This document shows, in pieces, positions 1 through 7,527 of a DNA stretch of 64,000 bases. Source of the stretch: Streptomyces sp. AC550_RSS872 (GTDB taxonomy: Bacteria; Actinomycetota; Actinomycetes; Streptomycetales; Streptomycetaceae); the NCBI RefSeq assembly GCF_019049285.1, contig NZ_JAGMUL010000152.1, positions 1 to 64,000 on the forward strand, in the 5' to 3' direction. Position 1 is the stretch's first letter; every line of letters begins with the position of its first letter. The notes under the pieces are model-generated. The model was not told where the DNA came from. It searched no databases and saw nothing but the letters and a program-made list of their open reading frames with translations. The translations under genes were made by a program, and so were the position numbers.

Positions 1-378
1 GACCGGGGTGACGGCGTGGGCGCGGCGGATGTACTGGGGGCCGACGTTGCTCAGGCCGAAGTACTTCACCTTGCCCTCGGCGATCAGTTCGCCGACCACG
101 CCGGCGACCTCCTCGACCGGAACGTCGGGGTCGGAGATGTGCTGGTAGAAGAGGTCGATGTGGTCGCTCTGGAGGTAACGCAGGCTGTTCTCGGCGACCT
201 TGCGGATGTTCTCCGGGCGGCTGTCGAAGCCGGAGCCCGGCGGCTGGGCCGTCATGTCGAAGCCGAACTTGGTGGCGAGGACCACCTCGTCACGGAAGTC
301 CTTGACTGCCTTGCCCAGGAGGATCTCGTTGCTGCCGGTACCGGCGCCGTACAGCTCGGCGGTGTCGAAGAATTCGCC
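1..378 (-). pseudogene. Aldo/keto reductase, 5'-truncated and running off the left edge
   Basis: Reading leftwards, the frame gives FFDTAELYG, then VVLATKFGF, SDHIDLFYQH and KVKYFGLSN. This is the order of the catalytic Asp/Tyr motif, the Lys strand, the beta-4 region and the SN motif of the AKR family (NADPH-dependent carbonyl reduction). AKRs carry about 45-55 residues before the DTAELYG motif. Here the homology stops just before FFD, at about position 378, where unrelated sequence begins, so the start codon and first nucleotide-binding strand are missing. The 3' part lies beyond position 1. The break coincides with a transposase fragment on the same strand, which suggests an IS-mediated deletion. 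Family assignment is firm; the exact breakpoint is good to a few codons. Confidence 0.8.
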
Positions 379-463
379 CCGTTTTCGGGATGGCCCCGTT
401 TCCATGCCTGTGCTGGATCGGTGCTGGATATTCTGACATCTCGTCACCTGTCATCGTCCCTGG

Positions 464-757
464 TCATCGGTACCGTGCTGGATCGGCGTTGGGGCCGCTT
501 GGACGGGAGTGCGGCAACCGCATGGAAGGCGGGCAGTTGGGGCAGCGAAGCTTGCCGGCGCGGGCTGGCCCTTTGAACCGCTGGTAGCCGTCCTCGTCCA
601 GGTGGCTGTGAGGGGTAAAGGCGTAGGCGGCGCGGGCGTCATACCGAGCCCGCAGGGCCTTCTTCTTCTTGGTTGGTATGCCGATGGGGAACCCGGGCAG
701 GATGCGCCAGGTGGTGGGGAGGGCATCGGTGAACAGGGCGCCGTCGACGATGATCGT
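464..757 (-). pseudogene. Transposase fragment (IS1182-like)
   Basis: The frame contains GTIIVDGALFTDALP, a basic stretch with KKKKALRARYDARAAY, then YQRFKGPARAGKLRCPNC and SMRLPHSRP. This order (VDGALF, basic helix, DGYQR, AGKLRCP, SM.L) matches the middle of Streptomyces transposases of the IS1182 type, which are usually above 450 residues. Only about 98 residues remain, with no start, no complete DDE core and no recognisable terminal repeats. The left side abuts the truncated aldo/keto reductase and the right side abuts the GH6 cellulase tail. The motif GTGCTGGATCGG occurs at 410-421 and again at 475-486 beside it. This is a non-functional relic that probably mediated the rearrangement. 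The IS family is a recollection-level call. Confidence 0.55.
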
Positions 758-762
758 GCCGG

Positions 763-1176
763 CCTGATCATCGACACCTCGCGGAACGGCTGGGGCGGCC
801 CCGACCGGCCGGAGGGCCCGGGCCCGGAGACCAGCGTCGACGAGTACATCAACGGTGGTCGCATCGACCAGCGCATCCACACCGGCAACTGGTGCAACCA
901 GGCCGGCGCGCGTCTCGGCGAACGGCCGACGGCGTCCCCCGCCGCCGGGATCCACGCCTACGTCTGGATCAAGCCCCGGGTGAGTCGGACGGCTCCAGCG
1001 AGGAGATCCCGAACGACGAGGGCAAGGGCTTCGACCGCATGTGCGACCCGACCTACGAGGGCAATCCCCTCAACCAACACCACATGTCCGGTGCGCTGCC
1101 GGACGCGCCGCTCTCGGGTCACTGGTTCGAGGCCCAGTTCCAGGAGCTGCTGGCCAATGCCCACCCACCCCTGTGA
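763..1176 (+). pseudogene. GH6 cellulase C-terminal remnant with a frameshift
   Basis: The first frame reads LIIDTSRNGWGGP, then RIDQRIHTGNWCNQAGAGLGERP-like sequence and AYVWIKP. The next frame continues GESDGSSEEIPNDEGKGFDR and MSGALPDAPLSGHWFEAQF, ending at a stop codon (1174-1176). These are the C-terminal blocks of family 6 glycoside hydrolases (cellobiohydrolase/endoglucanase), including the WxKPPGESDG loop. The change of frame lies at about 974-980, where one C appears to have been lost from the Pro-Pro-Gly codons. Signal peptide, any CBM and most of the catalytic barrel are absent, because the sequence begins at the junction with the transposase fragment. It is a dead remnant of a secreted cellulase next to an intact GH12 gene. 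Confidence 0.85.
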
Positions 1177-1236
1177 TCCCTGCGGTCGTCTGGCAACCAG
1201 AAGCTGAACGTCGCGGGATTGCGAAGAGCCCCACGT

Positions 1237-1265
1237 GCCCCCGGTGCCACCCAGGCATCGGGGGC
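1237..1265 (+). terminator. Hairpin terminator of the GH6 remnant
   Basis: A 12-bp stem, GCCCCCGGTGCC / GGCATCGGGGGC with one G-T pair, surrounds a 5-nt loop 60 bp after the cellulase stop. There is no U-tract, as is usual for Streptomyces. Confidence 0.55.
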
Positions 1266-1297
1266 GAGGTGCGTTCAGAGCCCGCATCCCCCCGTTG

Positions 1298-1311
1298 TCG
1301 AAGCGCTTCGA
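1298..1311. promoter_or_regulatory. LacI-type operator palindrome, copy 1
   Basis: TCGAAGCGCTTCGA is a perfect 14-bp palindrome with the central GCGC typical of LacI/GalR-family operators such as the CebR-type sites of streptomycetes. An identical copy lies 100 bp downstream. Neither LacI gene in this window is adjacent, so the cognate repressor is probably elsewhere. The likely target is the downstream secreted ORF/GH12 unit. Confidence 0.6.
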
Positions 1312-1397
1312 TTCTCCCAAAAAAGCCGTCGAATCGCTCATCGAACGCTGCACCAGGGCTTGTGCGACCCGCCCATGGGTCCTAATCTCAGCGAACA

Positions 1398-1411
1398 TCG
1401 AAGCGCTTCGA
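1398..1411. promoter_or_regulatory. LacI-type operator palindrome, copy 2
   Basis: This is the second exact copy of TCGAAGCGCTTCGA, extended to ATCGAAGCGCTTCGAT. It starts exactly 100 bp after copy 1, close to a whole number of helical turns, and about 200 bp before the first ORF of the cellulase unit. Paired spacing is compatible with repressor looping. Confidence 0.6.
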
Positions 1412-1609
1412 TCACTCGTCTGACGTAGGCCGGAGAGCGCGACGATGAGCCGCTTCCCCCACACCACCCACACCGTCGCGCGTTCCCGTGCGCTGACCCA
1501 GCGATCACCGCGCAGCCCCCGATCGCCCACGCTCGTGCACACGTCACCTCCGCCGACAGGGCACGAGCCGCTTCGACCCTCGAGGAACCTCAAGGAAGAG
1601 GAATGACTC

Positions 1610-1798
1610 GTGAAGCCTCGTGAGCGCAGACTCCTGATCGCCCTGGTGGCGACCCTCCTCGGCCTGGTGGCCATACCGGCGACCGCCCTGGGTGCGAACG
1701 CCGGAGCCGAGGCACACCAGGAGCTGCGGCAGCCCGGCGAAATCCTCATCTACACCCTGACCCGCACCGGCACCACGGTCACCGGCACCACAGCCTGA
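1610..1798 (+). CDS. Small putative secreted protein, unknown function
   Basis: The GTG start is preceded by GGAAGAGG at a suitable distance. The 62-residue product has basic residues (MKPRERR), a hydrophobic stretch of about 18 residues (LLIALVATLLGLVAIPATA) and a likely signal peptidase site near ALGA-NA. Only about 30 mature residues follow, ending in a Thr-rich tail (YTLTRTGTTVTGTTA). I do not recognise the mature part. The gene sits 56 bp upstream of the GH12 gene on the same strand and probably shares its transcript and the two upstream palindromes. It could be a genuine small exported peptide or the decayed front of a larger secreted enzyme; the abrupt low-complexity end favours caution. 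Confidence 0.45.
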   Translation: MKPRERRLLIALVATLLGLVAIPATALGANAGAEAHQELRQPGEILIYTLTRTGTTVTGTTA

Positions 1799-1854
1799 CC
1801 GGCACCGGACCGATCAAAGATGAAGCCGAGTTTCTCGAGAAAGGCGTGTCCTTC

Positions 1855-2556
1855 ATGCGACGCAGATCGCTCCTTACCGCAGCACTGACCGTACCGCTGG
1901 GCACCGCGGGTGCCGTCGGCGCCCTCCAGTCCCCCGCACAGGCCGCCACCTGGTCCTCCACCGAAAGGTACGGGGAGTGGAGGGACGGCGCGTACACGGT
2001 GCACAACCACGTCTGGGGCAGCGGCGGCGGCCCTCAGAGCATCTGGGCGAACTCCCACTCGAACTGGGGCGTCTGGGCCAATCACCCGAACACAGGAGGC
2101 GTCAAGTCCTACCCGCACGCCAGGTACATGCTGGGGCGCGACGTCTGGAACATGGGGAACGTCTCCAGCAACCACAACGTCTCCGTGCCCTCGGGCTCGG
2201 GCCTCGCCTACTGCACCGCCTACGACGTGTGGGGCAACGACCACGACTACGAGATCATGATCTGGACGCAGTGGCACGGCTCGGTCGGCCCGATCGGCTC
2301 GTACGTCACCGACGTCAACCTCGGCCACCGCAACTGGGCGCTCTACCAGGGCGGCGAGTACCACCCCGTCTACAGCTTCCTGGCGCGCAACCACACCACC
2401 GAATCGTGGGTGGACATCACCGCGCACTGCCAGTGGCTGGTGAGCCAGGGCCGCATGCCGCGGGTCAGCATCGACGAGATCGCGTTCGGCTTCGAGATCA
2501 CCTCGTCGGCCGGAGGCTACAACTTCAACTGCAACAGCTACGACGTATGGGCGTAG
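1855..2556 (+). CDS. GH12 endoglucanase, secreted
   Basis: This is a family 12 glycoside hydrolase that cleaves internal beta-1,4-glucan (cellulose or xyloglucan) bonds outside the cell with retention of configuration. The protein is 233 residues. It starts with a twin-arginine-like signal (RRRSLL) and a hydrophobic stretch, with likely cleavage after AQA at residue 30. The nucleophile motif YEIMIW has its Glu at 133 and the acid/base motif GFEIT has its Glu at 214; Trp-rich strands are as expected. No cellulose-binding module is attached. I chose ATG 1855 because GAGAAAGG lies 10 nt upstream; an in-frame GTG at 1846 is too close to it. A hairpin follows at 2567-2598. The gene is intact, unlike the GH6 gene upstream. 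Confidence 0.93.
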   Translation: MRRRSLLTAALTVPLGTAGAVGALQSPAQAATWSSTERYGEWRDGAYTVHNHVWGSGGGPQSIWANSHSNWGVWANHPNTGGVKSYPHARYMLGRDVWNMGNVSSNHNVSVPSGSGLAYCTAYDVWGNDHDYEIMIWTQWHGSVGPIGSYVTDVNLGHRNWALYQGGEYHPVYSFLARNHTTESWVDITAHCQWLVSQGRMPRVSIDEIAFGFEITSSAGGYNFNCNSYDVWA

Positions 2557-2566
2557 CGGCCGATCC

Positions 2567-2598
2567 GACCGCCGGTCCCGAGTGCGGGCCCGGCGGTC
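2567..2598 (+). terminator. Hairpin after the GH12 gene
   Basis: The arms GACCGCCGG and CCGGCGGTC form a 9-bp GC stem starting 10 bp after the stop codon. Confidence 0.5.
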
Positions 2599-3118
2599 CG
2601 CCGTCTCAGCTTTGGAGGCGGAACCGCTTACGCATGCCTCTGGCTTCTGGCTAGGGGGTTCGTAAACACGGCCTCGTACTCCAGTCTGGCTTCGCGATCT
2701 CGCGTCGGACCCGGCGGGGAACGGGCACGGCCACCGCGTGATCACCGGGGGTTGTGTGGACCCTGAAGATCGTGCGGTGGCCGCGAGCCGCAGTCAGTCG
2801 AGTTCGACCACTTCGGCATCGCCCCTCGCCGGCTCCGCCTCGTCAAGTGACCACTCAACCTGCGGCGACAGCTACACCACCGCGAAGGTTCGGCAGAAAC
2901 GCCTGACGGGAACTGATTACGCGTCATTAGAGTTAGCAAAGGGTTAGCAAGAGTACTGCCACAGCTACCCACAGACGGACACAGCCTGGGATGCCGCCGC
3001 ACCGCACACCGGGCTTGCAGCACTCCCAACCGCCCTCCCCCACGTTACGGAAGGGGGGCAAGCAACACAGGCGACCTAGTCACCCACCTGTCCCCAACCA
3101 GCCAGCCATTTCCGCAGG
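2599..3118. other. Non-coding gap between GH12 and pirin genes
   Basis: About 520 bp without a convincing gene. ORFs in it lack RBS, codon bias and recognisable motifs. The stretch 2920-2955 is AT-rich for this genome and holds two GTTAGCAA repeats. No tRNA fold or recombinase gene is visible to support an attachment site. Confidence 0.5.
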
Positions 3119-4084
3119 TCAGCGAACTCTTCCTCGTGGCTTCAGAGGGGTCACCGGTAGCTCGGGGGCGGGCAGCGGGGCGCCGTCGTACCCCTTCACC
3201 TCCCCGAACCGCGATCCTTCCGTCCAGTCCCGGCGGGCCTGTTCGATCTCCTCCTGGGTCCGGCCGATCCAGTTCCAGAACATGATCAGCTCCTCCTCGA
3301 AGGGCTCACCGCCGAGGAGCATCAGGCCGGCGTCCGACTCGGCGCGCAGCGGGAGTTCGGTGCGGCCGCAGCCGAGGTAGAGCATGGAGCCGGGCAGGAC
3401 CGGTACGCCGTCCACGTGGGCTTCGCCGGACATGGACAGGACGGCGTACTCGAAGTCCGGGTCCAGTGGGAGGCGTACGTCGGCGCCGTGGGCGAGGGAC
3501 AGGTCGGCGCCGACGATCGGGGTGTACGTCGTGCCGGGTGAGGCGGCGCCGTCGAGGCCGCCCAGGATCAGCGTGGCCCGCAGGCCGGGCGCCGTGACGA
3601 CCGGCAGCTCGGCGTGGTGTTCGAAGTGCGGGTCGGTGTGGCGGTGGCCGTCCGGGAGGGCGACCCACAGCTGGGCGCCGTGCAACAAGCGGGCGTGCGC
3701 CTTCGGGCTCTCCTCGGAGTGGCTGATGGCGCGGCCGGAGGTCATCAGGCCCAGCTCGCGCGGGCGGATCGTCTGGAGGCTGCCCGTCGAGTCCCGGTGC
3801 AGCACCTCGCCCTCGTGCAGCCAGCTCACCGTCTGAAGGCCCATGTGCGGGTGCGGCGGCACCTGCATGCCGGGCTCGTCGGCGATGTCGTCGGGGCCGT
3901 AGTGATCGACGAAGCACCAGGCGCCGACCATGCGCCGGCCCAGGTTGGGCAGCAGGCGGCGGACTTCGGTGGATTCGCCGAGCTTGACCCGGCGAGGGCT
4001 GAGGAGTTCGCGTACGGGCTCTGCCACGACGAAACCACGGCCGCCGCAGACGGCGGGCACCGCCTCGCGATCAAGATTGCTCAT
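3119..4084 (-). CDS. Pirin family protein
   Basis: A 321-residue cupin-fold protein of the pirin family. Bacterial members bind a metal and are reported as quercetin 2,3-dioxygenases or redox-responsive regulators. The N-terminal cupin has the hallmark PHPHMGLQTVSWLHEGEVLHRDS block with metal-binding His residues, followed by GLMTSGRAISHSEES, also diagnostic. The C-terminal cupin contains LLLGGEPFEEELIMFWNWIGRT. Length is normal. I start at ATG 4084; the TTG three codons upstream is less likely. The gene is divergent from a MarR regulator across about 110 bp, an arrangement that suggests control by that MarR protein. Substrate cannot be read from sequence. Confidence 0.93.
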   Translation of the reverse strand: MSNLDREAVPAVCGGRGFVVAEPVRELLSPRRVKLGESTEVRRLLPNLGRRMVGAWCFVDHYGPDDIADEPGMQVPPHPHMGLQTVSWLHEGEVLHRDSTGSLQTIRPRELGLMTSGRAISHSEESPKAHARLLHGAQLWVALPDGHRHTDPHFEHHAELPVVTAPGLRATLILGGLDGAASPGTTYTPIVGADLSLAHGADVRLPLDPDFEYAVLSMSGEAHVDGVPVLPGSMLYLGCGRTELPLRAESDAGLMLLGGEPFEEELIMFWNWIGRTQEEIEQARRDWTEGSRFGEVKGYDGAPLPAPELPVTPLKPRGRVR

Positions 4085-4163
4085 GCCGCCCAAAGTAGCC
4101 CCGACGGGGCCGCCACGTCAGTCCGTCACCCGGGGCTGTCCCGATGCGCACCGGAAAACAGTA

Positions 4164-4186
4164 GCCATGTATATAGTCGCCATGTA
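4164..4186. promoter_or_regulatory. Candidate MarR operator: direct repeat overlapping a -10 box
   Basis: GCCATGTA occurs at 4164-4171 and 4179-4186 (15-bp period), flanking TATAGT, a plausible -10 element. The site lies between the divergent pirin and marR genes, just before the marR start at 4198, fitting autoregulation. Confidence 0.4.
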
Positions 4187-4197
4187 CGGTATTCATC

Positions 4198-4689
4198 ATG
4201 AGCAAGGGTTCCGAGAACGCCTCACCCGGCTTCCTGGTGTGGCGCCTGTCGACGAAGTGGCGGGTCGCGGTCGACCGGGCCGTGGCCCCGCTGGGGCTCA
4301 CCCACGCGCAGTACGCGCTGGTGGCCTCGCTGTACGACATGCAGCGACACGGAGAGCGCCCCAGTCAGCGGCGTCTCGCCGACCACACCGGGCTGGAACC
4401 GCTGTACGTCTCCAAGCTGGCGCGCGCCCTGGAGGGCGCCGGCCTCCTCGAACGCACCCGGGATCCCCGCGACCCTCGCGCGGTGCAGCTGGCGCTGACC
4501 GAGCCGGGCCAGGAGCGCACCCGGCAGGCGATCGAGGTCGTGCAGGGACTGCTCGAGCAGTTGCTCGCGCCGCTCGGAGGCCTGGACAGCGCGCGTACAC
4601 GGGAGTTCCGGCGCGAGCTGGCCACCTTGCTCGACGTACCTCTCGACCCCTTCACCACGGACGGCGAGCCCGACAAGGAGCAGTCATGA
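4198..4689 (+). CDS. MarR-family transcriptional regulator
   Basis: A 163-residue winged-helix regulator. The core runs from LGLTHAQYALVASLYD through RPSQRRLADHTGLEPLYVSKLARALEGAGLLERTRDPRDPRAVQLALTEPGQ, which gives the recognition helix and the wing with the conserved DPRD-R motif. Flanking helices serve for dimerisation. It is divergent from the pirin gene and overlaps the next gene by ATGA (4686-4689), so the two are translationally coupled. Repeats upstream are its probable operator. The ligand is unknown; oxidants or phenolic compounds are common for the family. Confidence 0.93.
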   Translation: MSKGSENASPGFLVWRLSTKWRVAVDRAVAPLGLTHAQYALVASLYDMQRHGERPSQRRLADHTGLEPLYVSKLARALEGAGLLERTRDPRDPRAVQLALTEPGQERTRQAIEVVQGLLEQLLAPLGGLDSARTREFRRELATLLDVPLDPFTTDGEPDKEQS

Positions 4690-5132
4690 CCACCATCACT
4701 CCCCCGCTCAACCCCCGGGTCATAGGCCTGGCCCACTACGCGAGCCGAGCACTACTCGAGAACGTGCTGGACCGCCATGGCGTGACCTTCCAGCAGTCCG
4801 TCACCCTCCGGCTCGTCGCCGTCGCCGACGCGCCGATCGAGCGGGAGCACCTCGTCGGCGGTGTCGTCGGCGCGCTCAAGATCGACGCGGCGGACGCGCA
4901 CTCCGTGGTCGACGAGCTGATCAGCGCCGCGGTGCTGGCCGCTCAGGGGCCGTCCCTGGTGCGGATCACGGACGCGGGCCGGGAGCTGTACGAGCGGACG
5001 TCCGCCGAGGCCGCCCCCATCACCGCCCGGGTCTACGCCGGCATCCCCGCGGAGGATCTCGCTGTCGCCGGACGCGTCCTGAACCTCATCACCGAACGGT
5101 ACGACGCGGAGTTCGCGGCCCTGAACAAGTGA
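4686..5132 (+). CDS. MarR-like winged-helix protein, coupled to the upstream MarR gene
   Basis: A 148-residue protein starting inside the stop of the preceding marR gene (ATGA overlap), so the start is well fixed. The layout resembles a MarR protomer: an N-terminal helix (PRVIGLAHYASRALLENVLDRHGVTFQQSVTLRLVAV), an HTH-like middle (DAPIEREHLVGGVVGALKIDAADAHSVVDELISAAVLA) and a wing (VRITDAGRELYERT). The C-terminal helix ends at AALNK. The recognition helix is more divergent than in its neighbour, and the DPRD wing motif is missing. It may form a heterodimer with, or modulate, the upstream regulator. That interpretation is inference from coupling and fold. Confidence 0.75.
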   Translation: MTTITPPLNPRVIGLAHYASRALLENVLDRHGVTFQQSVTLRLVAVADAPIEREHLVGGVVGALKIDAADAHSVVDELISAAVLAAQGPSLVRITDAGRELYERTSAEAAPITARVYAGIPAEDLAVAGRVLNLITERYDAEFAALNK

Positions 5133-5167
5133 CCGGACGCCGGCTGTCGAGCAGTGGCCGGTTCTGG

Positions 5168-6565
5168 TCAGTTCGCCTCCGCCGGCTTGCGCCTGCCCCG
5201 ACGATGGGCCGCCTCGCCGAGGACCACGTCCACGACGATGAACGCGGCCAGTGAGATGCCGAGGAGCGGTACGAAGTAGCCGACCACGGCGACGACCGCC
5301 ACCAGTGGGACCAGGATCTGCGGGGGCACCTGCTGCCAGGCGCCGCGCGGGAGCGGCCGGCCGAAGGCGGAGCCCCGGCCGCGCTGCCACCACATGCGGT
5401 AGCCCCACACGATCAGCACGATCAGCGAGAGCGCCAGCAGCATCAGGGCGATCTGGTTGACCAGGCCGAAGAGGACGCCGGTGTGCAGGTCGATCCCCCA
5501 GCGGGTCAGCTTGGCGAGCACCGGGTAGTCCTCGAACCGCACGACGTCGGTGACCGCACCCGTGGACGGGTCGATCGCTGCCGCGTCCTGCTTCGTCGGC
5601 CAGCTTCGCTGTACCTGCCGCACCACGTACGCGGACGAGGAGTCGGCGGGCGGCACGATCTCCACGGGGTCGCCCAGTCCCTCGGCGCGCGCGGCCGCCA
5701 GGACCTTGTCGAGGCCGACGCCGTGCTCGCCGCTGCCGCCCGTGGCGGCGGCGCCGCCGTGGCCTGAGTGGTCTCCGCCCGCCGCGGCCGAGACGGACGG
5801 GGTGGCCTGGCCGAGGGAGGTGCGCAGCTCATCGATGTTGGCGCCGGCGTACGCCGACCAGGTCAGGCCTGTCGCGGAGAGGAAGAAGAAGCCGATCGCG
5901 GCCCAGACGCCGACGGTGCCGTGCAGACCGAGGGTGCGGCGGCGTCCGCTGGTGCCCCGCACCTTGCGCAGGGCGCGGCGGCGGGAGAACCACAGCACCA
6001 GGCCGCCGCCCGCGATCACCCAGAGCCAGCTGGCCGCCAACTCGCTGTAGAGACGGCCGTTCTCGCCGAGGTGCAGGTCACGGTGGAACTCGTCGATCCA
6101 GGTGCGCAGCGGCAGGGCGCCGGTCGAGCCGTACTGTTCGAGGGCGCCGCGCACCTTCGCGGTGTACGGGTCGACGAACACGGCCAGCGTGTGGTCGGCG
6201 TCGACGCCCTTGACCCCGGACAGCATCACCCTGGTCGTCGCGTCGGCCTCCGGGGAGGGCCGTACGGCCGAGACCGTGCCTTCGGGGTTGGCCTTGCGTG
6301 CGGCGGCGACCTGCTGGGATATCGGCAGCTTCTCGTCGCCGACCGGGACGGTCAGCTCGTGGGCGTACACGATTCTCTCGGCCTGGAACGCTCCGGCGTA
6401 CAGGAAACCGGTGGCCGCGGCGACGAGCAGGAACGGCGCGACGAGGACTCCGGCGTAGAAGTGCAGACGCAGGATCAGCGGGCGCAGGGGTGCCCATCTG
6501 CGGGGCGACGCTGGGGCGTCGGGCTGCGTCGCCTCCTCCGGGGTGGTCGAGGGTGCGATCGACAT
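5168..6565 (-). CDS. PepSY domain integral membrane protein
   Basis: A 465-residue protein of the PepSY_TM family, found near siderophore/iron or copper-handling genes and thought to act as membrane redox or regulatory proteins. An N-terminal helix (LILRLHFYAGVLVAPFLLVAAATGFLYA) is followed by an extracytoplasmic PepSY region, the TWIDEFHRDLHLGENGRLYSELAASWLWVIAGGGLVLWF segment with conserved His residues, a further HGTVGVWAAIGFFFLSATGLTW helix, a His-rich loop (GGDHSGHGGAAATGGSGEHG) and two C-terminal helices. I prefer ATG 6565 because GGAGAAG sits at the right distance; the frame is open upstream. The His/Gly loop could bind metal. It is convergent with the MarR pair. Confidence 0.9.
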   Translation of the reverse strand: MSIAPSTTPEEATQPDAPASPRRWAPLRPLILRLHFYAGVLVAPFLLVAAATGFLYAGAFQAERIVYAHELTVPVGDEKLPISQQVAAARKANPEGTVSAVRPSPEADATTRVMLSGVKGVDADHTLAVFVDPYTAKVRGALEQYGSTGALPLRTWIDEFHRDLHLGENGRLYSELAASWLWVIAGGGLVLWFSRRRALRKVRGTSGRRRTLGLHGTVGVWAAIGFFFLSATGLTWSAYAGANIDELRTSLGQATPSVSAAAGGDHSGHGGAAATGGSGEHGVGLDKVLAAARAEGLGDPVEIVPPADSSSAYVVRQVQRSWPTKQDAAAIDPSTGAVTDVVRFEDYPVLAKLTRWGIDLHTGVLFGLVNQIALMLLALSLIVLIVWGYRMWWQRGRGSAFGRPLPRGAWQQVPPQILVPLVAVVAVVGYFVPLLGISLAAFIVVDVVLGEAAHRRGRRKPAEAN

Positions 6566-6718
6566 CGGCGGCTTCTCCGGGGAGTGGGGAGCGGGGACGG
6601 TTCTGTGCTGTGGCGGTCCAGTAGTCGGGCGGAGGAGCCGTCGAGTTCCCGCCATCTCAAGTGACGTGCGTCACAAGGGAGTCCGGCGGCGGCGCGGGGG
6701 CCATGGCATCCTGGCGCG

Positions 6719-7363
6719 ATGGCACTACCGAACGAGCGCGCGCCCCTGGCCGAACAGGTCGAGCAACTCCTGGCCACCGAGGGCCCGTTGCCCATCGTGG
6801 CGGCCGGCGGCCCGGTGCTCCGGCGCCCCACGGAGCCCTTCGCCGGCCAGCTGGACCCCGCGCTGCTGGCCCGCTTCGTCGAGGCCCTCCGGATCACGAT
6901 GCACGCGGCGCCCGGCGTCGGTCTCGCCGCGCCGCAGGTCGGGGTGGGGCTGCGGATCGCGGTGATCGAGGACCCCGCACCGGTGCCGGAGGAGGTACGG
7001 CTGGCTCGCGGACGGGTGCCGCAGCCGTTCCGGGTGCTGGTGAACCCCTCGTACGAAGCGGTCGGCAGCGAGCGTGCCGCGTTCTTCGAGGGCTGTCTGA
7101 GCGTCCCGGGCTATCAGGCGGTGGTGGCGCGGGCCGCCGAGGTGCGCCTGACCTGCGAGGACGAGCACGGGCGCGCGGTCGACGAGGTGTTCACGGGGTG
7201 GCCCGCCCGGATCGTGCAGCACGAGACGGACCATCTCGACGGCCTGCTCTATCTGGACCGGGCCGAGCTGCGCTCCCTCTCCTCGAACCAGGCCGTCGCC
7301 GAGTCGTGGGCCCAGCCGGTTCCGGACGAGGCGGCGCGGGCCCTCGGCTTCGAACTGCCGTAG
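6719..7363 (+). CDS. def: Peptide deformylase
   Basis: Removes the formyl group from the N-terminal methionine of nascent proteins; a cytoplasmic Fe/Zn hydrolase. All three signature motifs are intact: GVGLAAPQVG (residues 66-75), EGCLSVPGY (124-132, metal-ligand Cys) and QHETDHLDG (167-175, two His ligands and the catalytic Glu). At 214 residues it is slightly long because of an N-terminal extension and an insert after IEDPAP. Streptomycetes usually carry several def paralogues, and this copy is not next to fmt, so it is probably an accessory deformylase. It stands directly upstream of the ABC-F gene's leader region. Confidence 0.95.
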   Translation: MALPNERAPLAEQVEQLLATEGPLPIVAAGGPVLRRPTEPFAGQLDPALLARFVEALRITMHAAPGVGLAAPQVGVGLRIAVIEDPAPVPEEVRLARGRVPQPFRVLVNPSYEAVGSERAAFFEGCLSVPGYQAVVARAAEVRLTCEDEHGRAVDEVFTGWPARIVQHETDHLDGLLYLDRAELRSLSSNQAVAESWAQPVPDEAARALGFELP

Positions 7364-7432
7364 CCCGGCTTCCAGCCGCCCTGCCGGACGGCGCCGTCGA
7401 TAAATCAGCGGCGCCCGACGCAGCGCCCTCGC

Positions 7433-7438
7433 TACTCT
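7433..7438 (+). promoter_or_regulatory. Putative -10 element for leaderless transcription of the leader ORF
   Basis: TACTCT lies 6 nt before the ATG at 7445, the spacing expected when the first transcribed base is the A of the start codon. A clear -35 was not identified. Confidence 0.4.
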
Positions 7439-7444
7439 GACCGC

Positions 7445-7468
7445 ATGTCCACGCCCCGAATTTCCTAG
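7445..7468 (+). CDS. Short leader peptide upstream of the ABC-F gene
   Basis: An ATG-initiated 7-codon ORF (MSTPRIS, TAG stop) lies 59 bp before the ABC-F start. It has no Shine-Dalgarno sequence but follows a TACTCT box at leaderless spacing. Antibiotic-responsive ABC-F genes are often governed by ribosome stalling on such short upstream ORFs. This peptide could therefore be an attenuator leader. It is supported only by position and form. Confidence 0.4.
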   Translation: MSTPRIS

Positions 7469-7527
7469 CTGAGGCCCCGCTTCCACGCCACCCGTGTGTC
7501 CTCTTGCTTGTTTCGGAGCGTCTTCTC

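Noticed and set aside
2599..3118. Possible attachment site of an integrated element, from two GTTAGCAA repeats in an AT-rich stretch
   Set aside because: There is no tRNA or integrase nearby and the repeat is too short.
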